This document shows, one piece after another, positions 34,713 through 43,565 of a stretch of DNA of 64,000 bases. Made by a program: the position numbers and the translations under genes. The stretch's first letter is position 1; every line of letters starts with the position of its first letter. The notes beneath the pieces are model-generated. The model did not search any database, was not told the origin of the DNA, and saw nothing but the letters and a program-made list of their open reading frames with translations. The stretch lies in the NCBI RefSeq assembly GCF_000015165.1, contig NC_009485.1:5971501-6035500 (forward strand). Direction: 5' to 3'. The stretch is from Bradyrhizobium sp. BTAi1 (lineage in GTDB: Bacteria > Pseudomonadota > Alphaproteobacteria > Rhizobiales > Xanthobacteraceae).

Positions 34713-37406
34713 CTACAGCCTGAGCTTGACGTTGCAGAGGTCACGCTCGGTCGGGTCCGTCTTGACCTCGAACCCGAGATTGCGACACATCTCCAGCATG
34801 ACGATATTCTCCTGCAGGACATCGCCAGAGATCATCTTGAGATCTTCCGCCTTGGCGTATTCGATGATCAGCTGCATCAAGGCCCAGCCGAGTCCTCTGC
34901 CCTTGAGATCCGAACGCAGCAGAATGGCATACTCACCGCTTTCGTAGACCGAATCGGAATGAATTCTCACCACGCCGACGAGCTCATTGGTCGTTTCGTC
35001 CAGAGCAACAAAGGCCATTGCCCGTGAGTAGTCGAGCTGCGTCAAACGCGCGATGAACTCATGGGTGAACTCCTTCATGGGCGCGAAGAAGCGAAGGCGG
35101 AGATCCTCCGCGGTGACATGCTTGAGGAATTCATGAATGGTCGGCTCGTCCTCGGGTCTGATCGGACGCGCAAAGATGCGCCAGCCGTCTTTCACCTGGA
35201 GGTGCCGCTCCCACTGACTCGGGTATGGGCGAACGGCAAAGTTCGATGGCCCTGAGCCCTTGAATTTCGGCGGCACCCGTCCGACAGCAACGCGCGCATC
35301 GACCGCCAGGACCCCGCTCTCGTCTGCCAACAACGGGTTGATATCGAGTTCGCGAATCTCGGGAACATCCGCCGCGAGCTGCGCCAGCTTGACGAGGACC
35401 AGCGCGACGGCGTCCGGCTTGACGGCCGGAACATCACGATAAGCGCGCAGCAATCGCGAGACGCGCGTGCGCTCGATCAAGTTGCGGGCAAGATGGAGAT
35501 CCAGCGGAGGAAGACCGAGCGCCTTGTCGTTGATGATCTCGACTGCAGTGCCGCCCCGGCCAAACACGATCACGGTCCCGAAGGTCGGATCGTCGGCGAT
35601 GCCCATGATCAGCTCCCGTGCCTTGGCACGCACGACCATGGCTTGCACGATCACTCCGGAAATGCGTGCATCTGGGCGAACAGCCTTCGCACGGGCCATG
35701 ATCTCAATTGCCGCGTTACGGACCGCCTCGGCGGTGGTCAGATTGAGGACGACACCTCCGACATCAGATTTGTGGACGATGTCGCGCGACAGAATCTTGA
35801 GCACGACAGTCGCGCCCTGCGCAAACAGCTGGTTGGCATAAGCGACCGCTTCGTCAACCGTCGACGCCGCATAGGTCGGCACCATCGCGATGTCATAGGC
35901 CTCCAGAAGTCGGCTGATTTCCACGGGATCAAGCCAGCTCCGCCCGTCGGCGAGGGCTGTCTCGACAATGTTGCGGGCGGCCTCGACATTGGGCGAAAAA
36001 GAACTCGGCATCGCCGGGGGCACCGCGGCCAGCGACTCGACCACCTCCCGATGGCGTACAAGGTGCATGAAGCCCCGAACGGCGTCGTCCTCCGTGGGAT
36101 AGTTCGGAATTCCTGCACCGCTCAAGGTCTCGATGACTTGCTGCTCCGCGCCGACCCAAGCGGCAAGGACCGGCTTGGCCCAACGCCTGTGCTGCTTACG
36201 GTAGGCATTGACGAATTCCGTGACGGCAATTGCTATGTCGCTTGCTGACGCAATCGCCGTCTGAACGTTCATCACAAGGACCGCGTCATTGGCTTGGTCC
36301 GCGAGCAGCGCCTCAAGCGAGGTCGTATAACGGGCCGCGTCTGCGTCTCCGACAATGTCGACCGGGTTCGACGCAGACCAGGTTGGCGGAAGGACGGCCT
36401 GCAGCCTGTCACGAACCGCTGGCGACAGGGTTGCTGGAACTCCTCCGAGCTCGACCAGCCGATCCACCGCGAGCACACCAATTCCGCCACCATTGGTGAG
36501 AATTGCGAGCCTTTTACCCGTCGGCGACTCGACCCGCCCCAACGTCTCCGCACAGTCGAACAGTTCGCGGAGATCCGACACACGCAGCACGCCGGCGCGG
36601 CGAAACGCCGCGTCATAGACCGCATCGGCCCCCGCCAGCGCTCCCGTATGTGTTGCGGCAGCTCTTGCGCCAACCGCACCACGGCCGGACTTCACGACGA
36701 CAACCGGCTTGACCCGGGCCGCCCCGCGCGCCGCCGACATGAACTTCCGAGCATCCTTGACAGCTTCGATGTACAGCAGGATCGCTCGGGTTCCACCGTC
36801 AAGCGCGAAATGATCGAGAAGATCGGCGAGATCGACGTCCAGCTGGTCGCCAATCGAGACAATTCCCGAAAATCCGACGCCGCGTTGCGCAGCCCAATCC
36901 ACCATTCCTGCGGCAATGGCGCCGGATTGGGAAATCAGGGCCAAGCTGCCCGCCACTGGCATATGCGCCGAGAAGCTGGCGTTGAGCTTGATTGCGGGCA
37001 TCATGATGCCGAGGCAGTTCGGTCCGATCAGGCGCATGCCGTAGCGCTGTGCTGCCTTTTCGGCCTGGTCGGCGAGCGAGCCCGGACCATGACCAAGCCC
37101 CGACGTGATGATCAGCGCGCCAGCCGCTCCCAAAGCGCCGGCACCATCGATCAGGTCAGGAATCGACGGGGGCGGCGTGGTGATCACCACAAGTTCAGGA
37201 ACGAATGGCAGCTCGCCAAGGCTGCCGACGGACCCGATCCCGGCGATGTCACGGTATCGGGAATTGACCAGACCGAGCTTGCCCTCGAACCCTGCCTTCA
37301 TGATGTTGTCGAGAATAGCCCTCCCGACAGAGTTCGGCCGCGGGCTTCCGCCCACCAGAGCGATGGAGCGTGGCAACAGCAGGTTCCGCAGGCGATAGGT
37401 CGACAT
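34713..37406 (-). CDS. Pat-like protein lysine acetyltransferase (NDP-forming acyl-CoA synthetase domain plus GNAT)
   Basis: The 897-residue protein has an N-terminal CoA-binding domain (LLPRSIALVGGSPRPNSVGR), a succinyl-CoA-synthetase-like domain, an ATP-grasp domain (VVLKILSRDIVHKSDVGGVVL) and a C-terminal GNAT domain with LRSDLKGRGLGWALMQLIIEYAK. This is the architecture of E. coli PatZ/YfiQ and Rhodopseudomonas Pat, which acetylate acyl-CoA synthetases and other enzymes. ATG 37406 gives the family start; its ribosome-binding site is poor. It lies in the FNR-box cluster, but the nearest box (37592) is 192 bp away and better placed for the divergent gene. Confidence 0.88.
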   Translation of the reverse strand: MSTYRLRNLLLPRSIALVGGSPRPNSVGRAILDNIMKAGFEGKLGLVNSRYRDIAGIGSVGSLGELPFVPELVVITTPPPSIPDLIDGAGALGAAGALIITSGLGHGPGSLADQAEKAAQRYGMRLIGPNCLGIMMPAIKLNASFSAHMPVAGSLALISQSGAIAAGMVDWAAQRGVGFSGIVSIGDQLDVDLADLLDHFALDGGTRAILLYIEAVKDARKFMSAARGAARVKPVVVVKSGRGAVGARAAATHTGALAGADAVYDAAFRRAGVLRVSDLRELFDCAETLGRVESPTGKRLAILTNGGGIGVLAVDRLVELGGVPATLSPAVRDRLQAVLPPTWSASNPVDIVGDADAARYTTSLEALLADQANDAVLVMNVQTAIASASDIAIAVTEFVNAYRKQHRRWAKPVLAAWVGAEQQVIETLSGAGIPNYPTEDDAVRGFMHLVRHREVVESLAAVPPAMPSSFSPNVEAARNIVETALADGRSWLDPVEISRLLEAYDIAMVPTYAASTVDEAVAYANQLFAQGATVVLKILSRDIVHKSDVGGVVLNLTTAEAVRNAAIEIMARAKAVRPDARISGVIVQAMVVRAKARELIMGIADDPTFGTVIVFGRGGTAVEIINDKALGLPPLDLHLARNLIERTRVSRLLRAYRDVPAVKPDAVALVLVKLAQLAADVPEIRELDINPLLADESGVLAVDARVAVGRVPPKFKGSGPSNFAVRPYPSQWERHLQVKDGWRIFARPIRPEDEPTIHEFLKHVTAEDLRLRFFAPMKEFTHEFIARLTQLDYSRAMAFVALDETTNELVGVVRIHSDSVYESGEYAILLRSDLKGRGLGWALMQLIIEYAKAEDLKMISGDVLQENIVMLEMCRNLGFEVKTDPTERDLCNVKLRL

Positions 37407-37591
37407 TTCGATATCCAATAAGGAGGCGACGAGAGCCGTTCGTAGCCACGTCCGTCTCACCAATCGGCATCTTAGTTTCAATCCGCCGCCGGTCTAGCGT
37501 GACTTATGATCCCAGACGGGGAATGAACGTGACGCTGCTCAAGCCCCATGCTCGACGGCGACTTGATAAGCGACCCAAGCCGCTTAGAACC

Positions 37592-37605
37592 TTGACAGAC
37601 ATCAA
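37592..37605 (+). promoter_or_regulatory. FNR/FixK-type box upstream of the alcohol dehydrogenase
   Basis: TTGAC-AGAC-ATCAA has one change from consensus and is centred 65.5 bp before the GTG start at 37664. Confidence 0.75.
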
Positions 37606-37663
37606 GCCGTGGCGAGTTGTCTTGGCTTATGGGTCGAAGACAAATTGGTCCAGGAGGCGCAAG

Positions 37664-38653
37664 GTGCACGCGATGGTGCTGCAATCGCCTGGAGCCCCTC
37701 TCCGGCATGAATGTCTGTCGGATCCCGAGCCGGGTCTCGGAGAAATTCGCGTCCGTGTCAGCGCCTGCGGAGTCTGCCGAACCGACCTGCATCTCTGCGA
37801 TGGCGAGCTCCCCAGCATTCCTTATCCGATCATTCCCGGGCACGAGATTGTTGGTCGCGTTGACCGAATCGGTCGTGGGGTGACAAACCACCGGTTGGGC
37901 GAGCGGGTCGGAATTCCGTGGCTGGGGCATACCTGCGGCCGCTGCCCCTTCTGCAGCCGCGGAATGGAAAATCTCTGCGACGAGCCTTCTTTCACCGGCT
38001 ATACGCGCAATGGCGGTTATGCGACCCACGCCATCGCCGACGCAAATTATGCCTTTCCGCTCGATGGACTGGGCGATGACGTCGCGACCGCGCCCCTGCT
38101 GTGCGCCGGTCTCATCGGCTGGCGGTCACTGGTCATGGCGGGTGACGCAGAACGGCTCGGAATCTACGGGTTTGGAGCTGCGGGTCACATCATTGCCCAG
38201 GTCGCCCGCTGGCAGGGTCGCCAGATCTATGCCTTCACCCGCGAACATGACCGGCCCGCACAAGATCTGGCCCGCCAACTTGGCGCAGTATGGGCTGCAG
38301 GTGCAGACCAGCGTCCAGACGTCGATCTGGACGCTGCCATCATCTACGCCCCTGCCGGCGAGCTCGTTCCGGCCGCTTTGCGGGCTGTCCGCAAAGGCGG
38401 CCGGGTTGTCTGCGCCGGCATTCATATGAGCGACATTCCGAGCTTCCCTTATTCGCTTCTGTGGGGAGAACGCCGGGTGATGTCCGTCGCCAATCTGACG
38501 CGGCAGGATGGTGTCGATTTTCTACGGGTGGCCCAGGAGGCTGACATCCGCACGCATACGACGGCCTACTCCTTGTCCGAAGCAAACACTGTTCTGGCCC
38601 GCTTGAGGCAGGGCGACATCGTGGGTGCGGCCGTCCTCGTCCCGGACTTTTGA
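37664..38653 (+). CDS. Zinc-dependent alcohol dehydrogenase
   Basis: The 329-residue medium-chain dehydrogenase has catalytic zinc ligands in GVCRTD (Cys38) and GHE (His60), a structural zinc site at Cys91, Cys94, Cys97 and Cys105 (HTCGRCPFCSRGMENLC), and an NAD-binding GFGAAG loop. GTG 37664 is the start: AGGAGG lies six bases ahead. It is likely to reduce aldehydes to alcohols, or the reverse, under low oxygen, consistent with the FNR/FixK-type box upstream. It is 24 bp before the APH/AAA gene, so they form one transcript. Confidence 0.92.
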   Translation: MHAMVLQSPGAPLRHECLSDPEPGLGEIRVRVSACGVCRTDLHLCDGELPSIPYPIIPGHEIVGRVDRIGRGVTNHRLGERVGIPWLGHTCGRCPFCSRGMENLCDEPSFTGYTRNGGYATHAIADANYAFPLDGLGDDVATAPLLCAGLIGWRSLVMAGDAERLGIYGFGAAGHIIAQVARWQGRQIYAFTREHDRPAQDLARQLGAVWAAGADQRPDVDLDAAIIYAPAGELVPAALRAVRKGGRVVCAGIHMSDIPSFPYSLLWGERRVMSVANLTRQDGVDFLRVAQEADIRTHTTAYSLSEANTVLARLRQGDIVGAAVLVPDF

Positions 38654-38677
38654 ATCGAATTCAATCGGTACCGGCCC

Positions 38678-40234
38678 ATGACCTCATCATCCGATCAGGA
38701 CCACGTACTCACATTCCTGGGCGATCCACGACGACATCCAGAGGTCCGCCGCATCGATACGCATGCCGCGTCCGTCTTTCTGTTCGGGCAGCGCGCCCTG
38801 AAGATCAAGCGCGCGATCCGGCTGCCCTTTCTCGACTATTCGACTCTTGCACAACGCAAGGCGGCTTGTGTGAAGGAGCTGGAGATCAATCAGCCGTTTG
38901 CGCCGGACATCTACCTGCGCGTGGTCGCCATCACCAGGACGCCGGATGGATCGATCGAACTCGATGGAACCGGTACACCGATCGAGTATGCCGTGGAGAT
39001 GCGTCGCTTCGATGACAGCCAGACCCTCGATCATCTTGCCGCCCGACGTCGTCTGGATGGCGATCTCGCCCGACTCCTGGCCATGACGATCGGCAAATCC
39101 CACACTGTCGCGCCTCAGGTCACATCGAGCGCGTGGGTGGAGCAGCTCCCGCATTGGATCGACGCGTTCATCACCAGCTTTCGAGCCAGCACGCGTTTCG
39201 ATGAGCCTGACGTCGAGGAACTCAGAACCCGCTGCCAATCGGCTTTCTCGCGTCTGCGGCCATTGCTCGAGCAGCGTGCGGCGGCCGGTCATGTTCGACG
39301 CTGCCACGGCGATCTTCACCTGGCCAACATCGTCCTCATCGGCGACAAGCCCGTGCTGTTCGACGCCATCGAATTCGATGACCGGATCGCGACGATCGAC
39401 GTGCTCTACGATCTCGCTTTCCCGCTGATGGACCTGATGCACTTCGAGCAGCCGGTCGCGGCCAATCAACTCCTGAACCATTATCTATCGACCGCGGCGT
39501 GCGAGCAGGCCGGGGGCTTGGCCGCGTTGCCGCTCTTCATGGCGATGCGCGCAGCGATCCGCGCTCAAGTCTTTCTAGCGAAACTCGATCGTGACGATGC
39601 CAGTCACGCTGACCATGAGCGATCGAACACGTTGGAGACCGCAAAAACCTACTTCAAGTTGGCTTGCCGGCTGATACAGCCGGCGCCAGCAATGATGATC
39701 GCCGTCGGCGGGCTTTCCGGCACCGGGAAATCCGCGCTGGCGCGGGCGCTCGCCCCTCGCCTGCCCCCTCCACCGGGAGCAATCGTCCTCCGCAGCGACG
39801 TGCTGCGCAAACGGCTGTTCGGTGTCGACGAGACAGATCGGCTCCCCGGCGACGCCTACACGCCTGATGCCAGCTCACGCGTCTATCAAGAGCTGGCGCG
39901 GCAAGCCCACCAGGTGCTCGCACAGGGCTTCACCGTGATCGTCGACGCCGTGTTTGCACGCCGGCATGAACGTCAGGAAGTCGAGACTCTTGCACAGCGA
40001 TCAGACGTGCCTTTCGTGGGGCTCTTCCTTGTTGTAGACCTCCCTATCCGACTGGAACGGATTCGCGCGCGGGTCGGAGATGCGTCCGACGCGACGGCCA
40101 GCGTCGCCCGAGAGCAGGAAAGCTATGATCTGGGTACCCTGGAATGGCTGCAGCTGGATGCGTCAAGCACGCTGCAGACGACACTCGAGCGAGCGCTGTC
40201 GATGCTGCAGCGCTACATTCCGAATTCAAACTGA
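38678..40234 (+). CDS. Fused aminoglycoside-phosphotransferase-like and AAA ATP-binding protein
   Basis: The 518-residue protein has a kinase-like domain (about 1-330) with the Brenner-type motif HGDLHLANIV (near 210) and FDAIEFDD, followed by a P-loop kinase-like domain (about 335-518) with GGLSGTGKSA (near 345) and DAVFARRHER. Similar two-domain proteins are widespread near universal-stress, CBS and low-oxygen genes in Rhizobiales, but their substrate is not known; resistance to aminoglycosides should not be assumed. It is co-transcribed with the alcohol dehydrogenase. Confidence 0.85.
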   Translation: MTSSSDQDHVLTFLGDPRRHPEVRRIDTHAASVFLFGQRALKIKRAIRLPFLDYSTLAQRKAACVKELEINQPFAPDIYLRVVAITRTPDGSIELDGTGTPIEYAVEMRRFDDSQTLDHLAARRRLDGDLARLLAMTIGKSHTVAPQVTSSAWVEQLPHWIDAFITSFRASTRFDEPDVEELRTRCQSAFSRLRPLLEQRAAAGHVRRCHGDLHLANIVLIGDKPVLFDAIEFDDRIATIDVLYDLAFPLMDLMHFEQPVAANQLLNHYLSTAACEQAGGLAALPLFMAMRAAIRAQVFLAKLDRDDASHADHERSNTLETAKTYFKLACRLIQPAPAMMIAVGGLSGTGKSALARALAPRLPPPPGAIVLRSDVLRKRLFGVDETDRLPGDAYTPDASSRVYQELARQAHQVLAQGFTVIVDAVFARRHERQEVETLAQRSDVPFVGLFLVVDLPIRLERIRARVGDASDATASVAREQESYDLGTLEWLQLDASSTLQTTLERALSMLQRYIPNSN

Positions 40235-40377
40235 AGCTTCGATGCGGTGGCCGCGATGCAGACATCGCACCCCAATCCAATTGTCGTGAGAGGCATGATC
40301 TCGCGAGAACTATGTCGCCTGTCAGCCGCGCCACGCTCGGCTGGCGGCTTTTGAGCGGACCACAGGCGCCTCTCTTG

Positions 40378-42261
40378 TCAGGTATGCACGTAATCACCAG
40401 GCGCGTCGGGGAGATCGCTCGCGCCTTCGGTGCCGAGCTGCGGCGGCTCGCGCAGTGTCCCTGACTGTTGCTTCAGCCATTCGATCCAGGTTGGCCACCA
40501 CGATCCTTCGACCCGCGGAGCAATGCTCAGCCACTCGTCCGGCCCGAGATAAGGCGCATCGGCAGCCTTGGTTCGCACCTGATGCGAGTGCCCCTGCTCA
40601 TCCGGCGGCGCCACGATGCCGGCATTGTGCCCGCCGCTTGCAAGCACAAAAGTCACGTCGGCATCGACCTCATAGTGGATCTTGTATGTCGACTTCCATG
40701 GCGCCACGTGGTCGCGCAAGGTTCCGACAACAAACATCGGCTTGTGGATGTCCGACAGCGAGACCGGCTTTCCTTCGACCCGATACCGCCCCTCTGCGAG
40801 ATCGTTATTCAGGAACAGCCTGCGCAAATATTCGGAGTGCATCCGATAAGGTAGCCGCGTCGCATCGGCGTTCCACGCCATCAGGTCGCTCGGACTGGCC
40901 CGCTCGCCGAGCAGGTAATCGCGCGAGACGCGCGACCAGATCAGATCGTTGGACCGCAACAGCTGAAAGGCCCCCGCCATCTGGGTCGTGTCGAGATACC
41001 CACGCTCCCACATCATGTCTTCGAGAAACGCGACCTGGCTTTCATTGATGAAGAGCGTCAACTCTCCCGCTTCGGTAAAATCGGTCTGGGCCGCAAACAA
41101 TGTGATCGTCTTCAGACGATCATCGCCATCCCGGGCCATGGCCGCTGCCGTGATCGAGAGCAGCGTTCCGCCAAGACAATAGCCTGTGGCATGAACCTGC
41201 GTATTCGGCACGATCCTTCCGATCGTGTCCAGGGCGGACATCACGCCCAGGGATCGGTAATCGTCGAAGGCAAGGTCGCGGTCCGCTGCCCCCGGATTTC
41301 GCCAGGAGATCATGAATACGGTGAAGCCCTGGTCCGTCAGATATCTGACAAGCGAATTATGCGCAGACAGATCCAGGATATAATACTTCATGATCCAGGC
41401 TGGCACGACCAGGACCGGCTCCGGCCGGACTTTCTCGGTGGTCGGCGCGTACTGGATCAACTCCATCAAGCGATTGCGAAGCACCACCTTGCCCGGCCGG
41501 GTCGCGACCGTCCTGCCGACGACGAACTCGGCATTGCCGGGTGGTCGCCCCGGGTGTAGCACCTGCATGAGATCGGCAAGCCAATTCTGCCAGCCGAACA
41601 CCAGGTTTTCTCCGCCGCTCTGGAATGTCTTCTCGATGACCTCAGGATTGGTCGCCGCGAAGTTCGAGGGTGCGAACATGTCCAGCAGCTGACGCAGCGA
41701 GAAATCAACGACGGCTTCGTTGGCAGGATCCACGCCGCGAATGCCGGTCGTCGCTTTATGCCACCAATCCTCTCCCAGCAGGAAGCTCTGGGCCAACAGG
41801 TTGAACGGCTGCATCGCCCATTGCGGCTTGGAAAAGCGATGATCGTTGGGCTGAGGCTTGATCAGGTCCCAAGGCAAGCGATTGGGGTCGGCAAGATGCA
41901 GCGACCGCTCGGCGAGTTGCCTCGCCATCTGCCAAGCATTGTGAACATTCTCCATCTGGCGCTGCGGGGCGGCGGCCAGATGGCACGCCCAATCCAGATA
42001 GGCCATCGACAAGGCGGCGGGAGAGATTCCTGCGGTCATCCGCGCCAGAACGGCGCTGAACGCCTTGTCCAGCTCATGATCCTCGCGGCGAAACGCGTCG
42101 GAATCTTCGTCCTCTTGTCGGAGAGGCAGTGTTCCGCCCGTTGCCGCAAGCGCCGTTGCCGACGCTTTTGTTGTCACGGCAACGGCCGGACCGCTCTCGG
42201 CGTTTCCTTCCCGTCGCCGCGGATCAGGACGCGACGCCCCCACAGTCTTCAGTTTCGCCAC
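40378..42261 (-). CDS. phaC: Poly(3-hydroxyalkanoate) synthase, class I
   Basis: The 627-residue protein has a PhaC N-terminal domain and the lipase-like box GYCLGG with catalytic Cys near 362; the Asp in VGTLRDHVAPW and the His in ASGGHNAGI complete the triad. It polymerises hydroxyacyl-CoA into granules. An extra variable N-terminus of about 60 residues is Ala/Arg-rich. The gene starts inside the end of the phasin gene (13-bp overlap) and shares its promoter, which carries an FNR/FixK-type box, so polymer synthesis appears tied to low oxygen as an electron sink. Confidence 0.94.
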   Translation of the reverse strand: MAKLKTVGASRPDPRRREGNAESGPAVAVTTKASATALAATGGTLPLRQEDEDSDAFRREDHELDKAFSAVLARMTAGISPAALSMAYLDWACHLAAAPQRQMENVHNAWQMARQLAERSLHLADPNRLPWDLIKPQPNDHRFSKPQWAMQPFNLLAQSFLLGEDWWHKATTGIRGVDPANEAVVDFSLRQLLDMFAPSNFAATNPEVIEKTFQSGGENLVFGWQNWLADLMQVLHPGRPPGNAEFVVGRTVATRPGKVVLRNRLMELIQYAPTTEKVRPEPVLVVPAWIMKYYILDLSAHNSLVRYLTDQGFTVFMISWRNPGAADRDLAFDDYRSLGVMSALDTIGRIVPNTQVHATGYCLGGTLLSITAAAMARDGDDRLKTITLFAAQTDFTEAGELTLFINESQVAFLEDMMWERGYLDTTQMAGAFQLLRSNDLIWSRVSRDYLLGERASPSDLMAWNADATRLPYRMHSEYLRRLFLNNDLAEGRYRVEGKPVSLSDIHKPMFVVGTLRDHVAPWKSTYKIHYEVDADVTFVLASGGHNAGIVAPPDEQGHSHQVRTKAADAPYLGPDEWLSIAPRVEGSWWPTWIEWLKQQSGTLREPPQLGTEGASDLPDAPGDYVHT

Positions 42262-42611
42262 CGTTGCCCCACAAGATTCACACTGGCATCAATCAGGCGC
42301 TGCCCGTGCTTGAAGAGCCGGTCGCAGTCCCTCCTGACAAACTCGACTTGATGCCGGCCACATTCCTGCATCATCGTCTGGATTCCCTTGACGGAATGCA
42401 CGCCGGCCAGTTTCGATACGAATTCAGCGAACAGATGCGTTTCTGTCCGCGCGCGATCCAGCGCCTCATTGCTGGCGAAGAGAATCTCTTCCAACATGAT
42501 CTGCTGGGAGCCGATGAGCAGCTCAAGAGCGTGCTTATTGGACAGCGCGACGCGTTCGGACAATTCGGCCGTTTCGTCGGCCATAGCATTCACGCCGGGG
42601 AGTTCAGACAT
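42249..42611 (-). CDS. Phasin (PHA granule-associated protein)
   Basis: The 120-residue, all-helical, amphipathic protein (LSERVALSNKHALELLIGSQQIMLEEILFASNEALDRARTE) fits the Phasin_2 family, which coats polyhydroxyalkanoate granules. It overlaps the following phaC by 13 bp. An FNR/FixK-type box is centred 65 bp upstream of its start. Confidence 0.85.
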   Translation of the reverse strand: MSELPGVNAMADETAELSERVALSNKHALELLIGSQQIMLEEILFASNEALDRARTETHLFAEFVSKLAGVHSVKGIQTMMQECGRHQVEFVRRDCDRLFKHGQRLIDASVNLVGQRWRN

Positions 42612-42669
42612 CGGCCGTCTCCTCTCGCTGGATCAGTGGATCTTCATAGCCCAGGTCCAGGTTGAGGCC

Positions 42670-42683
42670 TTGAGCTGCATCAA
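42670..42683 (-). promoter_or_regulatory. FNR/FixK-type box upstream of phasin-phaC
   Basis: TTGAG-CTGC-ATCAA has one change from consensus and is centred 65.5 bp from the phasin start (42611). Confidence 0.75.
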
Positions 42684-42703
42684 TGAATCCGCGAGCTCCG
42701 CCT

Positions 42704-42717
42704 TTGACCTGGGTCAA
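42704..42717 (+). promoter_or_regulatory. FNR/FixK-type box upstream of the CBS-BON gene
   Basis: TTGAC-CTGG-GTCAA is symmetric with one change in each half and is centred 62.5 bp from ATG 42773. It is the divergent partner of 42670-42683. Confidence 0.7.
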
Positions 42718-42772
42718 TTCAGGGATCTGACAGCGGACTACCCTCCATCAGCTTTTGACATCGGAGTCCGCC

Positions 42773-43501
42773 ATGCGCGCCCATCAGATTATGACCCGTC
42801 CGGTCATCACCGTCACGCCTGACACCTCAATCGTTGAGGCCGCCAACATCATGCTCCAGCGCCATGTCAGCGGCCTGCCGGTGGTCGACGCCAGCGGCAA
42901 GCTCATCGGGGTCGTCTCTGAAGGCGACTTCATCCGCCGAACGGAAATCGGCACCGGACGGAAACGCGGGCGCTGGTTGCGCTTCATTCTCGGACCCGGA
43001 AAATCGGCCGCCGATTTCGTCCACGAACATGGACGCAAGGTGTCGGAGGTGATGACCAAATCGCCTCTGACCATTACGGAAGACGCCGCACTGGCCGAAA
43101 TCGTGGAGATCATGGAAAAAAACCATGTGAAACGGCTCCCCGTGGTCAAGGGCGACCAGGTGGTCGGCATCGTGTCACGGGCAAATCTGCTGCAGGCCGT
43201 CGCAACGCTTGGGCGCCAGGTCCCGGACCCGACGGCGGATGACGATCACATCCGCAACCGCGTCATCGACAACCTCGAAAAGAACGATTGGTGCCCGTTC
43301 GGCCTGTCTGTCATCGTCAAGGACGGCATCGTTCATTTGAGTGGTGTCATCACCGAGGAACGTTCGCGGCAGGCGGCAATCGTGGCCACTGAGAACGTCG
43401 CCGGCGTCAAGAAGGTTCACGATCATCTGTGCTGGGTCGACACCATGTCAGGCATGTACCTCAACTCGCCGGAAGACGAGGAGATGGCCAAGGCCAGCTG
43501 A
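42773..43501 (+). CDS. Tandem CBS domain protein with C-terminal BON domain
   Basis: The 242-residue protein has two CBS modules (MTRPVITVTPDTSIVEAANIM at the start; VMTKSPLTITEDAALAEIVEIM near 90) and a BON-like domain (IRNRVIDNLEKNDWCPFGLSVIVKDGIVHLSGVI). CBS pairs bind adenine nucleotides and BON domains often associate with membranes. ATG 42773 is preceded by GGAG. Such proteins recur in oxygen- or stress-regulated clusters of alphaproteobacteria; the FNR/FixK-type box upstream supports that here. Confidence 0.9.
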   Translation: MRAHQIMTRPVITVTPDTSIVEAANIMLQRHVSGLPVVDASGKLIGVVSEGDFIRRTEIGTGRKRGRWLRFILGPGKSAADFVHEHGRKVSEVMTKSPLTITEDAALAEIVEIMEKNHVKRLPVVKGDQVVGIVSRANLLQAVATLGRQVPDPTADDDHIRNRVIDNLEKNDWCPFGLSVIVKDGIVHLSGVITEERSRQAAIVATENVAGVKKVHDHLCWVDTMSGMYLNSPEDEEMAKAS

Positions 43502-43506
43502 TCGAT

Positions 43507-43524
43507 CTGACCGGCCTCGGCCAA
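43507..43524. repeat. 18-bp direct repeat, right copy
   Basis: CTGACCGGCCTCGGCCAA is identical to 28270-28287. It lies 5 bp after the CBS-BON stop codon, at the apparent end of the FNR-box cluster. Confidence 0.4.
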
Positions 43525-43565
43525 CTCGACCCGCCATCACCGCGACTGAACCATCAGAGCGCGCG

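Noticed and set aside
38678..40234. Aminoglycoside resistance for the APH-like gene
   Set aside because: The fold motif is present, but the fusion with a P-loop kinase domain and the low-oxygen context do not support antibiotic resistance.
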